A stretch of DNA of 64,000 nt from Sitta carolinensis (lineage: Eukaryota; Chordata; Aves; Passeriformes; Sittidae), in the NCBI GenBank assembly GCA_032173965.1, contig CM063284.1, positions 102,858,410 to 102,922,409 of the forward strand, read 5' to 3'. Both the position numbers and the translations under genes were made by a program. Below, piece after piece: positions 1-12,800 of this stretch (positions are counted from its first letter, which is position 1; each line of letters begins with the position of its first letter). Under the pieces are notes generated by a model. That model worked only from the letters and a program-made list of their open reading frames with translations, was not told where the DNA came from and ran no database searches.

Positions 1-712
1 AACCTATTTCTGCAGTTCTTTTTCATGGTATTAAAAAAATGATAGTGCACTTCAGAATATCAGTGTTGCAAGAGGGAGCAGCTGCTAATGCTCAGTGAAG
101 ATATTTCGAGCTTACCTTACTCATTAATAACACTTTTTCTGGATCTGAATCATGTTCATTTATTTATGTTATGTGCCATTAAGTTTATGGAGGCAATAGG
201 GAACCTTAGCAGGCAGGAATGCTAGCTTATAGAAGAACCCACAAGGGTGAAATGCATTGTACAAGCTGGTGTCTTGTTTATCGAAGATTTATAGAGGCAC
301 AGTCCTACTGCAGAATAGCAGGAATTATTTTGACAAATAATTTCAGTATGAAGCCCTGTGCTATAGCATTGTTAATGATTCTGCAGAGGTGGTAGAGTAT
401 CTTTTCTATTGTTCCATAATAAGGAATTTCATGTATTAAACCACACAAAAGTTAACTTTCATGCCTCCAGGGAACAAAGGGATGAATCGAAGTCTTATGG
501 AGTTAATTCTTTATCCCCTTTATCCAGTGCAAGGTAAAAACAACCATCAGAAAAGACCTACAGTGACATTGATAGGGTTGAAAGGGCATTCAGTTACCAC
601 AATGTGAATGGCTTGGATGGTGGGTGGTCGGAAATGCACGCTTTGAAAAAATTTTGATGTGATTTTCAACACACATGATACTACTGCTTTTTCTCCCCTC
701 ATTTCTTTTCAG
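1..712 (+). other. LAMA1: LAMA1 intron (partial)
   Basis: AT-rich sequence upstream of the first visible exon. I found no coding segment, repeat or RNA gene in it. The short open frames are not conserved-looking. Confidence 0.8.
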
Positions 713-823
713 TCCTGTCTCCCTGGGTACTACCGTGTGGATGGAATACTCTTTGGAGGTATTTGTCAACCCTGCAAATGCAATGGGCATGCAACTGAGT
801 GTGACATGCATGGTGTTTGCTTT
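713..823 (+). CDS. LAMA1: LAMA1 exon (human 16): LE repeat after L4a
   Basis: 111 bases, phase 0 to 0, acceptor TTTTCAG and donor GTAAGT. It reads [16 protein letters not shown] then [13 protein letters not shown], the cysteine pattern of the LE repeat that resumes after the L4a globule. It is the first coding exon in the window; 1-712 looks like intron. Confidence 0.93.
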
Positions 824-3800
824 GTAAGTCATCTTTCAAAGTGTTCTGTGATTTAAGTATCTACTTAAGAATTAAGAGAATTTTGACTGTGGGAGACAAG
901 TTTACAGTATGCATAATTTCAAGCTGAGGGTACCAAGTGTTTATTTTTGTTGGTTTTCATTGTTTATTTCAGAGTATGTTTCAAGACTCCATTAACGTGT
1001 TTTCCAATAAAGAAATGGTTTCACTTTATCATTTCAAGTGGGGAATAGTCAGAACTAATGCAAAAATGGCATCATATACTCGCTGATAACAATCTTGACT
1101 TTGCTTGCTGCAGGTTCCTGAAAAGAACAAATTTAAGTGGTGAATATCTGTTTTCAGATAGATGTGCATCTTCCGTGACTAACACCAGTGGAAATAGCAC
1201 ATTACCTTGTGAAGAGAAAATTTAGCTCTCAGATCTCTTCTGAAAATTAAGAGTTACTGGAATAAAATAGCTAAACACCAGTAAAAATTACATAAGTTTG
1301 TTAGTGCAAATGTGTGCAAAATGAGAAATATGCTTAAGTATGTGTATAAGTAATGTGGCTGTTTTCATAAAACATATTCTAAAATGCAGGAAAAAATCAG
1401 GATTGTTACAACTCAGAAAAAATATCAAACACTTATTTTCAGAGTTCTAGGCAGTTCTTCCTGGCGTGACGAATGGCTTCCTTGGACGTCATACTGCATG
1501 CAGACTGCTGTAGGAATCCCTCAGGGGCCAAAAAAACATCAAGAGAAAATGCAAAAAGATTTTTTCCATGTCTCACAGGCTTGTCAACACAACACGACAG
1601 GACCTTTCTGTGATCAGTGTTTGCCTGGCTTCTATGGAAATCCATCCCAAGGAACATCTGAGGACTGCCGGCCCTGTGCATGTCCTCTGAGTTCTGCTGC
1701 AAACAAGTAAGATTCTTAAGCAAGACCATCTTTTGCATCTTCAGCAAAGTGAGATAAAGAAAAATGTTATGACATCTGAAGGGGAGAGAAAAGGACTATT
1801 TTTTCTTCATCTTTGTGTATATCTCATAGAAAGAGTGTTTTTTGAGATAGACAAATTTACAGACTAGGCTAAGAGAGGCCGAGTGAACTGGTGCTATTTT
1901 GCATTGTGGGTGAAAGTAATAATTCAACCTGTCCTTGAACTTTGCACCAAAACCCTGGTTATCTTCCTTGTTTTTTCAGGAAACAGTAGAAGGACAGAAG
2001 TGTTGTATCTGAAAAAAAGAAACTCAGTACAGCAATTGTACTGCTTTGCTAGAATGAAAGCCAAATTTTTAGGAAGTTTTAAAATCTTGGTTTTAAAGTA
2101 AAAAAACCCAAGAGTTTTTAAAAATTATACCTTTATTTTGATACATTGTAATTAAAAGTGTTGATAAACTAGAAAAAATGCCGTTGTGTGTATATATAGC
2201 TGGGTACAAGGAAGGGTGGATATTGAATGTTTGTAGAAGTCTTGTGATTCTGTGCATTGATACCAACTGTCATGAATATTGTTAATAGTTTCAGTCCCAC
2301 CTGCCAGCTGAGTGAAGAAGGTGGAATTGTCTGTGACAAATGTCTTCCAGGCTATACTGGTTCTCAATGTGAAAGGTACGTACACTAATTTTGGGTGAAA
2401 TATCTATATCATTGCCATCACTAGGTGTTCATAATCCTGTCTTCCTTGTATTGTTCATACCACATGTACAGAACATTCCTAATAAAATTTTCCTTATTTT
2501 GTCTTCCATTGTAATGCTGAGACACTTTAGATTAAAATTTAATAGGAAAAACTCGCTTCAGTGAGGAGAGTATATGGCATGACCACACTCCAGCTGATAA
2601 AGTTTTTAAACTCTCATGCAGGTGTGCTGATGGTTACTATGGGAATCCTCTTATGCCTGGACAGTCATGTGCTCCTTGTGAATGCAATGGCAATGTAAAC
2701 CCTCAAGAGGAGGGACACTGTGATCCCTTCACAGGACAGTGCCTGAAATGTCTGGGGAACACAGCAGGTCACCACTGTGAGAAGTGTGCTGATGGGTATT
2801 ATGGGGATGCAGTGGTTGGCAAAAACTGTCGTGGTAAGTTGTTATTTTTATTACTCTGCATTTAAAGAACACAAAAATGTTCATGTGCAAAATGGATGGG
2901 GACATGTGCACCTAAGCTGCAAGAGTTAATCTTCAAGTTGTGAGTTGGCAAGTGCAGGTTGAAAACTCTGGGGTTGGGTTAGGCTGAGAGAGGGGGATGT
3001 ACTATGTTAGGGTTTGACACTTGGTATCCCTGGAACTTACTGGCTCACTTAACTCTGTCCCTCCAGTGACATGCTGTACACATTTCTTATTTCTGAATGT
3101 CACATATAGGGCTGGAAGAAAAAACCTTCTCAAATACAGATCTCAGAGGTGTTTTGTTTTTTAAATTTTAGTCCAATTGCACAGGGATTTCTGTGGTATA
3201 TTACCATCTGTGGGATATAAACAGATGAAACACATAATACACCAGATTTTGAATTCTGTATAATAATGAATGCCCATAGGTACACATGAATAATTTTAAA
3301 ATTTGATTTCTTTTGTCTGAACACAAGCCTGTGCCTGCCACATGAATGGTTCCCTTTCAAGTACTTGTCAACATGAGACAGGTGTCTGTTCCTGCAAATC
3401 AAATGTAATTGGAGAAAGATGTGATAAATGCTCGGTAAGCAGATATATTACCTGTTGCTAATGTATAGATTTTCTTGTCTTCTTCTTTATCTACCGATAT
3501 TGATTTTAGCAGATACAGAGAATAGCAGCAAATAGGTTTGGGGGAGAGGGGCCTGTTGCTGGAGTGGAGACCAAAGTTTGTCTGCAGAGGCTTTTGTGGC
3601 TGAAAATTGCTCTGCATGTGCTTCTTGCAGATGTGAGGCTGTATAATTGATTCAGCACCCTCCTGCACAGGGCAGTTCGGGCTGGTGCTGACAGTGTGCA
3701 GTCAAAAACCAAACCAAACACTGTTAACAAACTTGAAGGGATCTTAGAGCTGTGCTTCTGTAAAATGAAATCTGAGTAGGGAATATTTGAAGAAATGTGG

Positions 3801-6800
3801 TTGGTGATAATACCTACATCTTGGCTGAATGCCAACAAGGGATCCAGCTGAAAGGCAGGCCTGTTATGAGAACAAGCAGATACTCATTGGTGATACAAAA
3901 CAGCAGTTTCTAGTCTATGCTAAATGCAGAACTACATCAGAGACCAGAGCAGGAAATCTGTGCCCAGTTACTGCCTTTTGTGCCAGCCCAGCTGAATGAC
4001 TTTGAACACACATGTACACTAGGTCACTGACCTGCTCCCTACTAGGCTTTCATTCGAAGTTACAGGTATCTGTGCCTGATCAGCACAGCCCACCCTCACC
4101 TCATACAAGTCTTTGAATTAGAATAACATCAGACTTCAAAACAGTGTCTTGCTTGTGAGATTAGAGGACCAAGAGAGCATTTCAGGTTGGGTTTTTCACC
4201 TGAGTGCATATTGCTTCATAGCTGGCAACAGTGAAGAGATAATGCCAGGGAGTCTTTCCACAGCAGTCACACAGTGCTGGCCACAGTTCAAGCAGGTCAG
4301 ACATCATGGAGAATAAACAAGAGAAAACAAGAGTATACACTGTAGTATTTTCAAAAATTTATGAAACATAGCTCAAACCTACTTATTTCTTCTCCAACAG
4401 AACGGGTATTATGGGCTGCTTACTGGTCTTGGCTGTGTTCCCTGCAACTGCAGTCAGTTTGGCTCGGTGTCCAAGGACTGCAATCATCAGGGGCAGTGTC
4501 ACTGTGTGCCAGGAGTAGCTGGAGAGAAGTGTGATCGTTGTGCTCATGGCTTTTACGCATTCCAGGATGGTGGCTGCACACGTAAGCACTAATCCATGAT
4601 CCTTCCAGAGTTTGCCTGGAATGTCTTTCGGCAGTATATCGTGCTCTGAACTCTGGCAGAGGTCAGGTGTTCTGATGACGATAACGAAGAATCTGTAGGA
4701 AGGTCTGCTAATACTTTGATTAAGCTAGGGAACAAAGCATTTCTTTGCTTACTGTGTGGATCCTTGTAGAAGGTAGTGACTAAGAAATAACTCATAAAGG
4801 GAGCATGAGAGAAATATTAAATCCTCAATGGCTTCTTTGTCTCTTTATTACAGAACCCTTTAGTTCTTCAAAGAGAATGAAACCTTTTTTTTTCTGTAGT
4901 TGGGAAAGTGAAGAGCATCTAGTCCTAAAGATTTTTACTTAATTTTTTAAATTTAACTCTTAAATATGTGTTTCATACTTTGATAAGAAGACATTGATTC
5001 TATTTTCCCATCATCATCTGGCTGTGTACAGTTTTTAGTCATGGTAAGGAAGAAATTGTTCATCTAAAGGGAGAACATGCCATCAAAACCTATTTTTTCA
5101 TGTTAATAAGATGCCTTTTTCAATACAGCATAACTAAAGGAATGCCTGCCTTTTCTCCAGCCAGACAAACTCACTTTTTTCATGCCTCAAACAGTACATT
5201 AAAATGAAATACACAGTGAGAATGTGAAAAGATTATGTTTTGAAATGAATATACTTTGTCTTTACAGAGAGTCAAAGATCCATTTGGTACCTTTTACCAT
5301 TTCATTTTTAGAAATTACTTAAATGTTACTAAAAAGATTAATAAGATGACTTCCCTGAAATTCCGTTTTTTAACTGGAATAGTATTTTGTTTCTTAAATA
5401 GCCAAGTGTGTGAGAGTTTTCCCACTCCCACAAGTCTCTCCCCTGATTAGGGTAGACCTTTTTGCGAAAGTCCTCATTAGGAAAGAAGGCAAACGACACT
5501 CTTGGTTTTTCTCGGTTTTCAGGTTGTTCACTGTTCTCTTATCAGGAATCTCAGCACATCAGCCCTAACACCACCTTAGTGTGCAAGAGATGAGGCTCAA
5601 AAAGGGCCGAACACGAGGAATCATGGCTCTTTTAAAGATAATTCACCCAATTATCAGTTAGAACGTACATTATTTCTATTTTCCTCCCAGTAATCAAATA
5701 AACTTCTATTCATGTAGTTCTACACTGCGGCAAATTCCAGTCAATCGTTCTGTACCTCGAATGTTGTAGAAAATGGAGTAAGTGAAGAAGGAGGAAGAAG
5801 CTTAAAATCGACAAGGATCCTCCATCTTGTATTCATTCCCTTACTATACTAACAAACCCAAAATCTAAATTTCTCACCCTGTGATAAATGACATGCTATA
5901 CTACTGTCTAGTTTACATTCTTGTGAATTCTGTTTCATCCCAAAACCTAGGAAGCTTTTTCCATGGACAAAGGTTAAAGGTAGTGTTTGTCAGAGGGTTT
6001 GGATCTTCCAAAACATGCAGAGAAATACTCTGTGCATTTTGGACTCCAACAAAGTGCATCCCACAGTAGTTAGTTATTACAAAAATAGTTATTCAGTATG
6101 CAGTTCTTGAGATTAATCCTTTTGCCTGCTTGAGAATATTAACATATCATCTGATGAGTTTTGTGTCCTCTATAATAAAAATGTTTTCCTACAAATGTAC
6201 TCTACTCCAGAAGTAATTTTGCTTGGTTTTGTTGATCCCCTTGTGGAAGTGCAGCACTGCTGTTTGAAACATCAAATAGGCTAAGTCAATAAGCAACAAT
6301 AGACTTCCAGTAAAAATACGAAATGTCACTGTGGTCATGACTTGTTTCTCAGTGATTAGGGTTGGCATGGAGTTCCTAGTGGAATAGACAAATGAACTGC
6401 ATAAGGAAAGTAAGACTATCGGTGGTGTCTCTGTTTCTTCTCTGTAGCAAAGCGTGGATAAAGTTACTCTTTCATTTGGTCCTCTTTCTCTTGCAGCCTG
6501 TGACTGTGCCCATACTCAAAACAACTGTAATGCTGATTCTGGCCAATGCGTTTGTCCCCCTCACACTCAGGGACGAAAGTGTGAAATCTGTGAAGAAAAT
6601 TACTGGGGACTTTCTCCTAAACTTGGTTGCAAGGTATGGTAGGCTGGGTGAAAAGCCATGGCTCTTAAAAGCAATTTGACTTCTATAAATGTCAGAATTG
6701 GACTCTTGTTTTGAGAACCATGATATTTATTCTGTCTCAAAGTGTTCATATGACATGCTCACATTAGAAGAAAAACAGGAAAACAACAGACGGCACAATG

Positions 6801-9800
6801 TTTATTGAGGAATTTTCTAAGAGGGCTGTCTTTGAAGATACTATCAGAGTGTTTATTCTGGGTAGGTGTACAGTTCACATTAAAATTGTGAGGTGTGTAT
6901 TTTAACATTTAGGTGTTAGAATACACACCTCACAGTGCTGTGTTAATAGTGGTACTAAAACAGGTTTATAGCAGCAATGGGCAACTGGTAACAGTTTCTG
7001 TGCAAATCAGTAAGTGATAATATTACAGATTTAAGAACATTGAAAGTGTCCTGAAAGTTACTGCAGGCATTGTTTCTGAAAATTTATAATTAAAATGGTA
7101 TAATGTAGTTAATGTTTCATGGATGGAACAATGGTAGCTCCCATTATCTCAGCTTAATGCTTATAAAGCAATAAAACGCCAAGTCAATGCAGATCCAAGG
7201 AATAGCAGCCATTTATGCCTTTAGGTTCATGAAGTAAATTCCTGTCAGATATGGCATTGATCCAAACTATTTAATAAATGTTGAGATCTTAAAAAGGCCT
7301 CAATTACATGAATGCAATGGGTAACTTCAGTGAGGAAACCACAAATGCAATCAACTTGACAAGGTCTGTCATTACACGCAGAGTAAGTATTTAAGTGTAA
7401 GCCAAATTGGTATCCTTCTTCTCCCTTTAATTTTTTAGAGAAAGGATGATAAAGCAGTCCTAATAAATCTTCAGAGCTAACCATCTTAGTGATTTATAAT
7501 AACATAGTAGGCAACTGGTCCTTAAACCACAGCTTTGTTAGCTGTCATCTTACTGTCATTCTTACCTAATGTACTGCAAATACAATGTGCTCTTCCTTGT
7601 GCATTTCCTTTGAGGTGTTCCTTTCATAAGGCCACAGCACTTGCCAATGATCAGGTATAATAAAATATGCAGTTGCTCGCTTTTGCTAGATTATTTATCA
7701 TTCCTTTTGGTTGCAGCATCACAGTAATAAATATGAAAATCTCTAAGGTACTTTCTATCCTTTTTTAATGCAACAAACAGTAATGTGATCTCCAGATAAT
7801 CGTCCAACAGAGGGATTCTCCCTATGTTGAATAGTTAGATGTGATAGTTTAAGATCAGGAGCAATGTCAAACCCAGGAGAGACTCTGCATGCTCTCTACA
7901 TCAATGAAATGGGGGAGATGCTGAGAAGCCCAGACTGTCTGATGTTGCAACACAGAATGTATAAGTGGTTGCTTTATCTGGCTCTGTTTCTACAAGTTTT
8001 CTTGATATTTAGCATCTATTTCTGGGTGCAGTAGTGTAGCAGAGCTGTAGTCTTGTTTGGATTGCAATCCTTTTCATGTGTGCCTCAGCACAGTGCGTTG
8101 TACCTTAGAGTATTTATTTATCTTTATCACAAGTAGCTAGAGATTGAATACTTGTAAATTATTACTATCTTAGAGTTTGATGTTCAGAGCTGTGGACCTT
8201 TACTAATACCTGAGAGCTGAAGTTGTCAACCTGTGTGGCCATAAAGTGTATTAAACTAGGCATTATAGTACCTAGTGCTAGAGTAAAAACTGCTAAATAC
8301 AAAGTGTGCTGTGGGTAACCAGAAAAATTGTGAAGAATGTTAAAAGGATAGACAGTAATTCTAGAACTCGTGGGCCTTGGCAGGCAGGACTTGCCAAGGT
8401 AAAGGCTTTTCATCTCAAAGAGAGTTGATGAGGAAAATAACTCAGGGAAAATGCTCACAGTAGATGATGATAGAGGGGAAGGTACTCTTTGCCTGTTCAG
8501 TTAGAAATAACTGCAGTCTTGGGCTTGTTAAGTAACCACAGATAAGAAATTAAGAGTGAAGGCTAATCCAGACTGCTTCAAAAAAGAATGACAAATAAAG
8601 TACACCCACTTTGCATGTTTGTAATAACAAGTTCATATTACTGATTGCATAATGAAGGATGCACTCTGCCAGGAAAGTTTTCCTTTGGTGCTGAGCTGCA
8701 CTGCATGCTGAGCTTACCACCTTTGGGGTGCAATGGGATTCTTGGTTCCTCATCAAATAGTAAAAGTAGCTTGAACGAGATGCAGAAGCTATTAATTCTT
8801 CTTTAAATCTTAAGAGATTGTTAGTTTTAACATTTTTCTTTCTCTCATATTTATAAAATGATGGTACTTACAGATTTCTTTCATTCTGCATTTATACAAC
8901 ATTCTTTAATTTACTTGCTGTACTCAATTACTAGTACTTTAAATTAAGTATTTTGGATATATTTTTGTTTCCTGGAACAGATTCCTGCAACTCCTTTAGT
9001 TCCCAACACATATTTGGGAACCAACAAAGCTTCTAACTTTTTGCCATCCACTGTTCTCTGGAAATGCAGTTCTTTGCTAAAATGCAAACCAAACAACCTA
9101 ATTTCAGTGTGGAATTTCTTCCCTTTTATTATTGCACAGTATTTGTTGACAAACATTGAGTTTTAAATTTTAAAATTTACTGTGCAGTTTCTGTTGTAAA
9201 AAAAAAAAATAATTTTAAAGATCTGCTGTTTATGAACATTTCTTCTCTTCTGCTAAGGCTTGCAACTGTAGCAGCATTGGTTCAGCCAATCTCCAGTGCG
9301 ATGTGTTGACAGGTCAATGCCCGTGCAAAACTGCATTTGGAGGACGAGACTGTTCCAGGTGTGCCTTAGGCTACAGGGACTACCCAGACTGCGTTGCCTG
9401 TGACTGTGATTTGAGTGGAACCAAAGTGGAAATGTGTAATGACACTGAAGGAGTTTGTGCTTGTGAAGAAGAAACTGGCATCTGTACCTGCAAGGTACGG
9501 AGTTACTCAGCCCCTTTTGGGAAACAATTAGCATTTTCTAGACATTGATTGCATTAAAGTCAAGGAAGATACAGGGCTGAAAGGACTTCAAAAGGCAATC
9601 TGTGTCATTTATGAGTACACATACATCACTGCTAAAGGATTTTCTGTTACAGAGCTTACTATTAGTCAGGAGCACTCAAGTTTTTCTGTTCATACATATT
9701 TGGTTTTATTAGTTTTGGGGACAACACATTAGTTCAGATGATACAGCCTGCTTTTTTGAAAATTCAATTATAATGATAGGAAGAAACCAATAAATACTAC

Positions 9801-12800
9801 ATGGAGAATCTCAGTGTTTTTTGAAATATGTTTATGTTGCAAGTTCGAATTAATTTCCTATGCTGGAACCAAAAGCATTACTTAAGAATTATTCATATAT
9901 ACTGTGAATAATGAAGTCTGATATTCTTGTATATAGGAAAGGAAACATTAAAGACAGAGATAGTATAGATTTTTCTGATATAGATGGGAATCAGTTCTTG
10001 AAAGACCGAGTGTTAGAAAACTTACTTCAAGACAACAAATTTATGCCTTCATAGCTGTCTGTCCAGTCTCTGGTTAAAGGTACCAGTGGACATTGACTGT
10101 AGTTTTGTGTGTTTTTTGAGGTTCAGCTTACCAGTTGGGAATGGAGTGCAAAAAGGGACACTTGGGAATAGGTCCCTTGATTCCTATTCATACTGAGCAC
10201 TTTATTTGGCTTTTGGAGCTCATTTTCCAGATGCAGGTTTGGGAGGCAATTCTGTCTTGAATTGAAATACATAGATGCTAATTTTTGATAGATAGTCAAA
10301 TATATGAGTTTAACTTAAATGTTCTGTCGTTGGTTGGGGGGGGTTTGTGTGTGTTTTTGTTTTTGTTTGGTTTTTTTTTTTTTTTGTTTGTTTGTTTTTG
10401 GTGTTTTTTAGAGAAAGAAAGCAAAACAGCTTTGGAAGATAATGAAAAGAGTAATGTACTGCACAGTAAAACAGATTGCATACAATAATTGATATTCTGC
10501 TATGTAGTTTATGTAGCAACTAGCTTTTCTTCCAAAAATAATCATCTTTCATTTAGATTGTGAAGTATTGTGAGTGTGCTGTTACTTTTTTTTTTCCTAA
10601 TTATCCTCCAGGAAAATGTTTTTGGTCTACAATGCAGTGAGTGTAAACCAGGAACTTTTGGTCTGTCTGCAAACAATGCATTAGGATGTACTCCATGCTT
10701 CTGTCTTGGGATGTCCACCTCTTGTTCAGAACTGGAAGACCATGTGAGAATTCCTGTAAGTAAAACGATATAACCACACAGACACAGTTTACTCCTCATG
10801 TTAGGTACCACACTGGTTTGCACATTTAGTGGATCAGGCTGAGTGTTCTGACTGGTTTATGGGCCAGTGGCATTGTTCAGAACAGAAAAGAAAGCAAATT
10901 ACCAAATGATCATACTCTTATTTCTGAAACCTTGCATTTCACTCTTCACTTCTGGAAAAAGTAAATTTCAAATATGTTTTGCAGTTTTTTGGGTAGAGCA
11001 TTTGTTACTCAAAGATGGACTATTGACTGTTTCAAAGCAGCTAGAACTGTAAAAAGGAAAAATTTGTGGAATGAATCTTTTGCTCCTTGTGTTGCAGATC
11101 ACATTAACTCCAGATCAAGCTATTCTGCATGTAGTAGCTCAAAGTAACCTGACTGGAACAGTGGAAGGAGTATTTTCACAATTTCCTGATGTTTTATTGG
11201 ATGCCGCCATAGTCAGAAAATACTTACATACAGAAACATTTTACTGGAAGTTGCCAGAACAGTTTCAGGGAGACCAGGTAAGAACATTAAATAATTGGAA
11301 TGCTTTGTAGATAACTTTGTTGTCTAATAGACACTCCTTTACTCTAGAATAGTAACTTTATCTTCATAAGATCTTCCTATGTTAGTTCTATTCTTGTAGG
11401 TCATAATATTGCAACTATCTTATAGAAAGCACAAATAATATATTTACATTTTCCTTTCCTGAAAAGATTTTCCTTGACCCTGTAAATTGGTAACATCCAT
11501 ATTTAACTACTTCACAGATTCTGTGGGGGGAAACAGTGATATTTTGGTTTCATTGTAGAAACCTAAAAGAATTTTCAACCTTGATGCTACAATCGCTATA
11601 TAGACCATGAAATCCCTATTGCTTAGGAATTGAATGAAAATTGAATGCACCTAAACCTTGAGAAGGTCTATGTAAAGAAACTAAGACTGCTTTTTAGAAG
11701 TATGTATTTAACCTTAGTGGAAAGGCCACTAAGTTTAAGTCAGTTTTCCTGTTTTATTGCCAGTTCTTCAAAGGACTGGGAGTTTTTCAGTCTACAGGTA
11801 ATATTAAGATATTTTCAACTAGTAGCTTGAACCTTAGAATAAATAATACTAATAATTTTTAATCCAAACAGCTCATGGCCTATGGAGGGAAGCTGAGATA
11901 TACTGTTGCCTTTTATGCTTTGGATGGCTTTGGAACCTCAAATTTTGAACCACAGATTCTAATGAAAGGAGGTCACACCAGCAAGTTGGTCATCTATGTA
12001 GACATCCCTCCTCCAGAAAATGGAGTAAGAACCGACAAGGAAGTAGAAATGAAGGAGGTAAGCCAAAACACAAGAGGAACATGGCATTACCTTGAAATCA
12101 ACTTGAATGTTATGGTTTTAATAGTAATAATAATAATAACAACAATAACAACAATAATTAATGTGTCGTTTCCCTAGGATTCTTGGAAGTATTTTAACTC
12201 TGTGTCTGATGAGCCTGTCTTACGTTCTGACTTCATGTCTGTTCTCAGCAATGTTGAATACATCCTTATCAAGGCAGCTTATGGCCAAGGATTACAGCAA
12301 AGCAGGTAAAGCAACGTCTGATTAAGTTTATTCATTGTATTTGTATTTATTCATTGTATTCATTGTATACAATACAATAATAATTTAAGTTACAAATAGC
12401 TCCATCTGAGCAATACAGTAATTATTACCTCAGAGAATTTTGCCATTTCCTATTTATGACTTTTGTTCTTCCTCTGACAGGAAAATATTTATGACTTGTA
12501 ATTGCAGCAGAATCCCTCTTGAATTCTTTTTTGTGAAACATTAAATGACTGCTGCTTTCTTTGATAGCAAAACACACAAAGGAGCACAGGCTAACACAGC
12601 ATTCTGCAGGACTGATGATATAGTTAAATATTTTATATTTTCTAAAATATTTCTTTCCCATCTTTTTTTTTTTTTTTTTTATGGATATCAAAGTTTTTGT
12701 TTCTCTTTTCACTTGAAGCACATGGTCCCCTGAGTTCTTGGGTTTGTATCAATCTAGGTGTCTCCTGTAGCTTCTAACACTCTGGGCAGTGGTAATAAGA

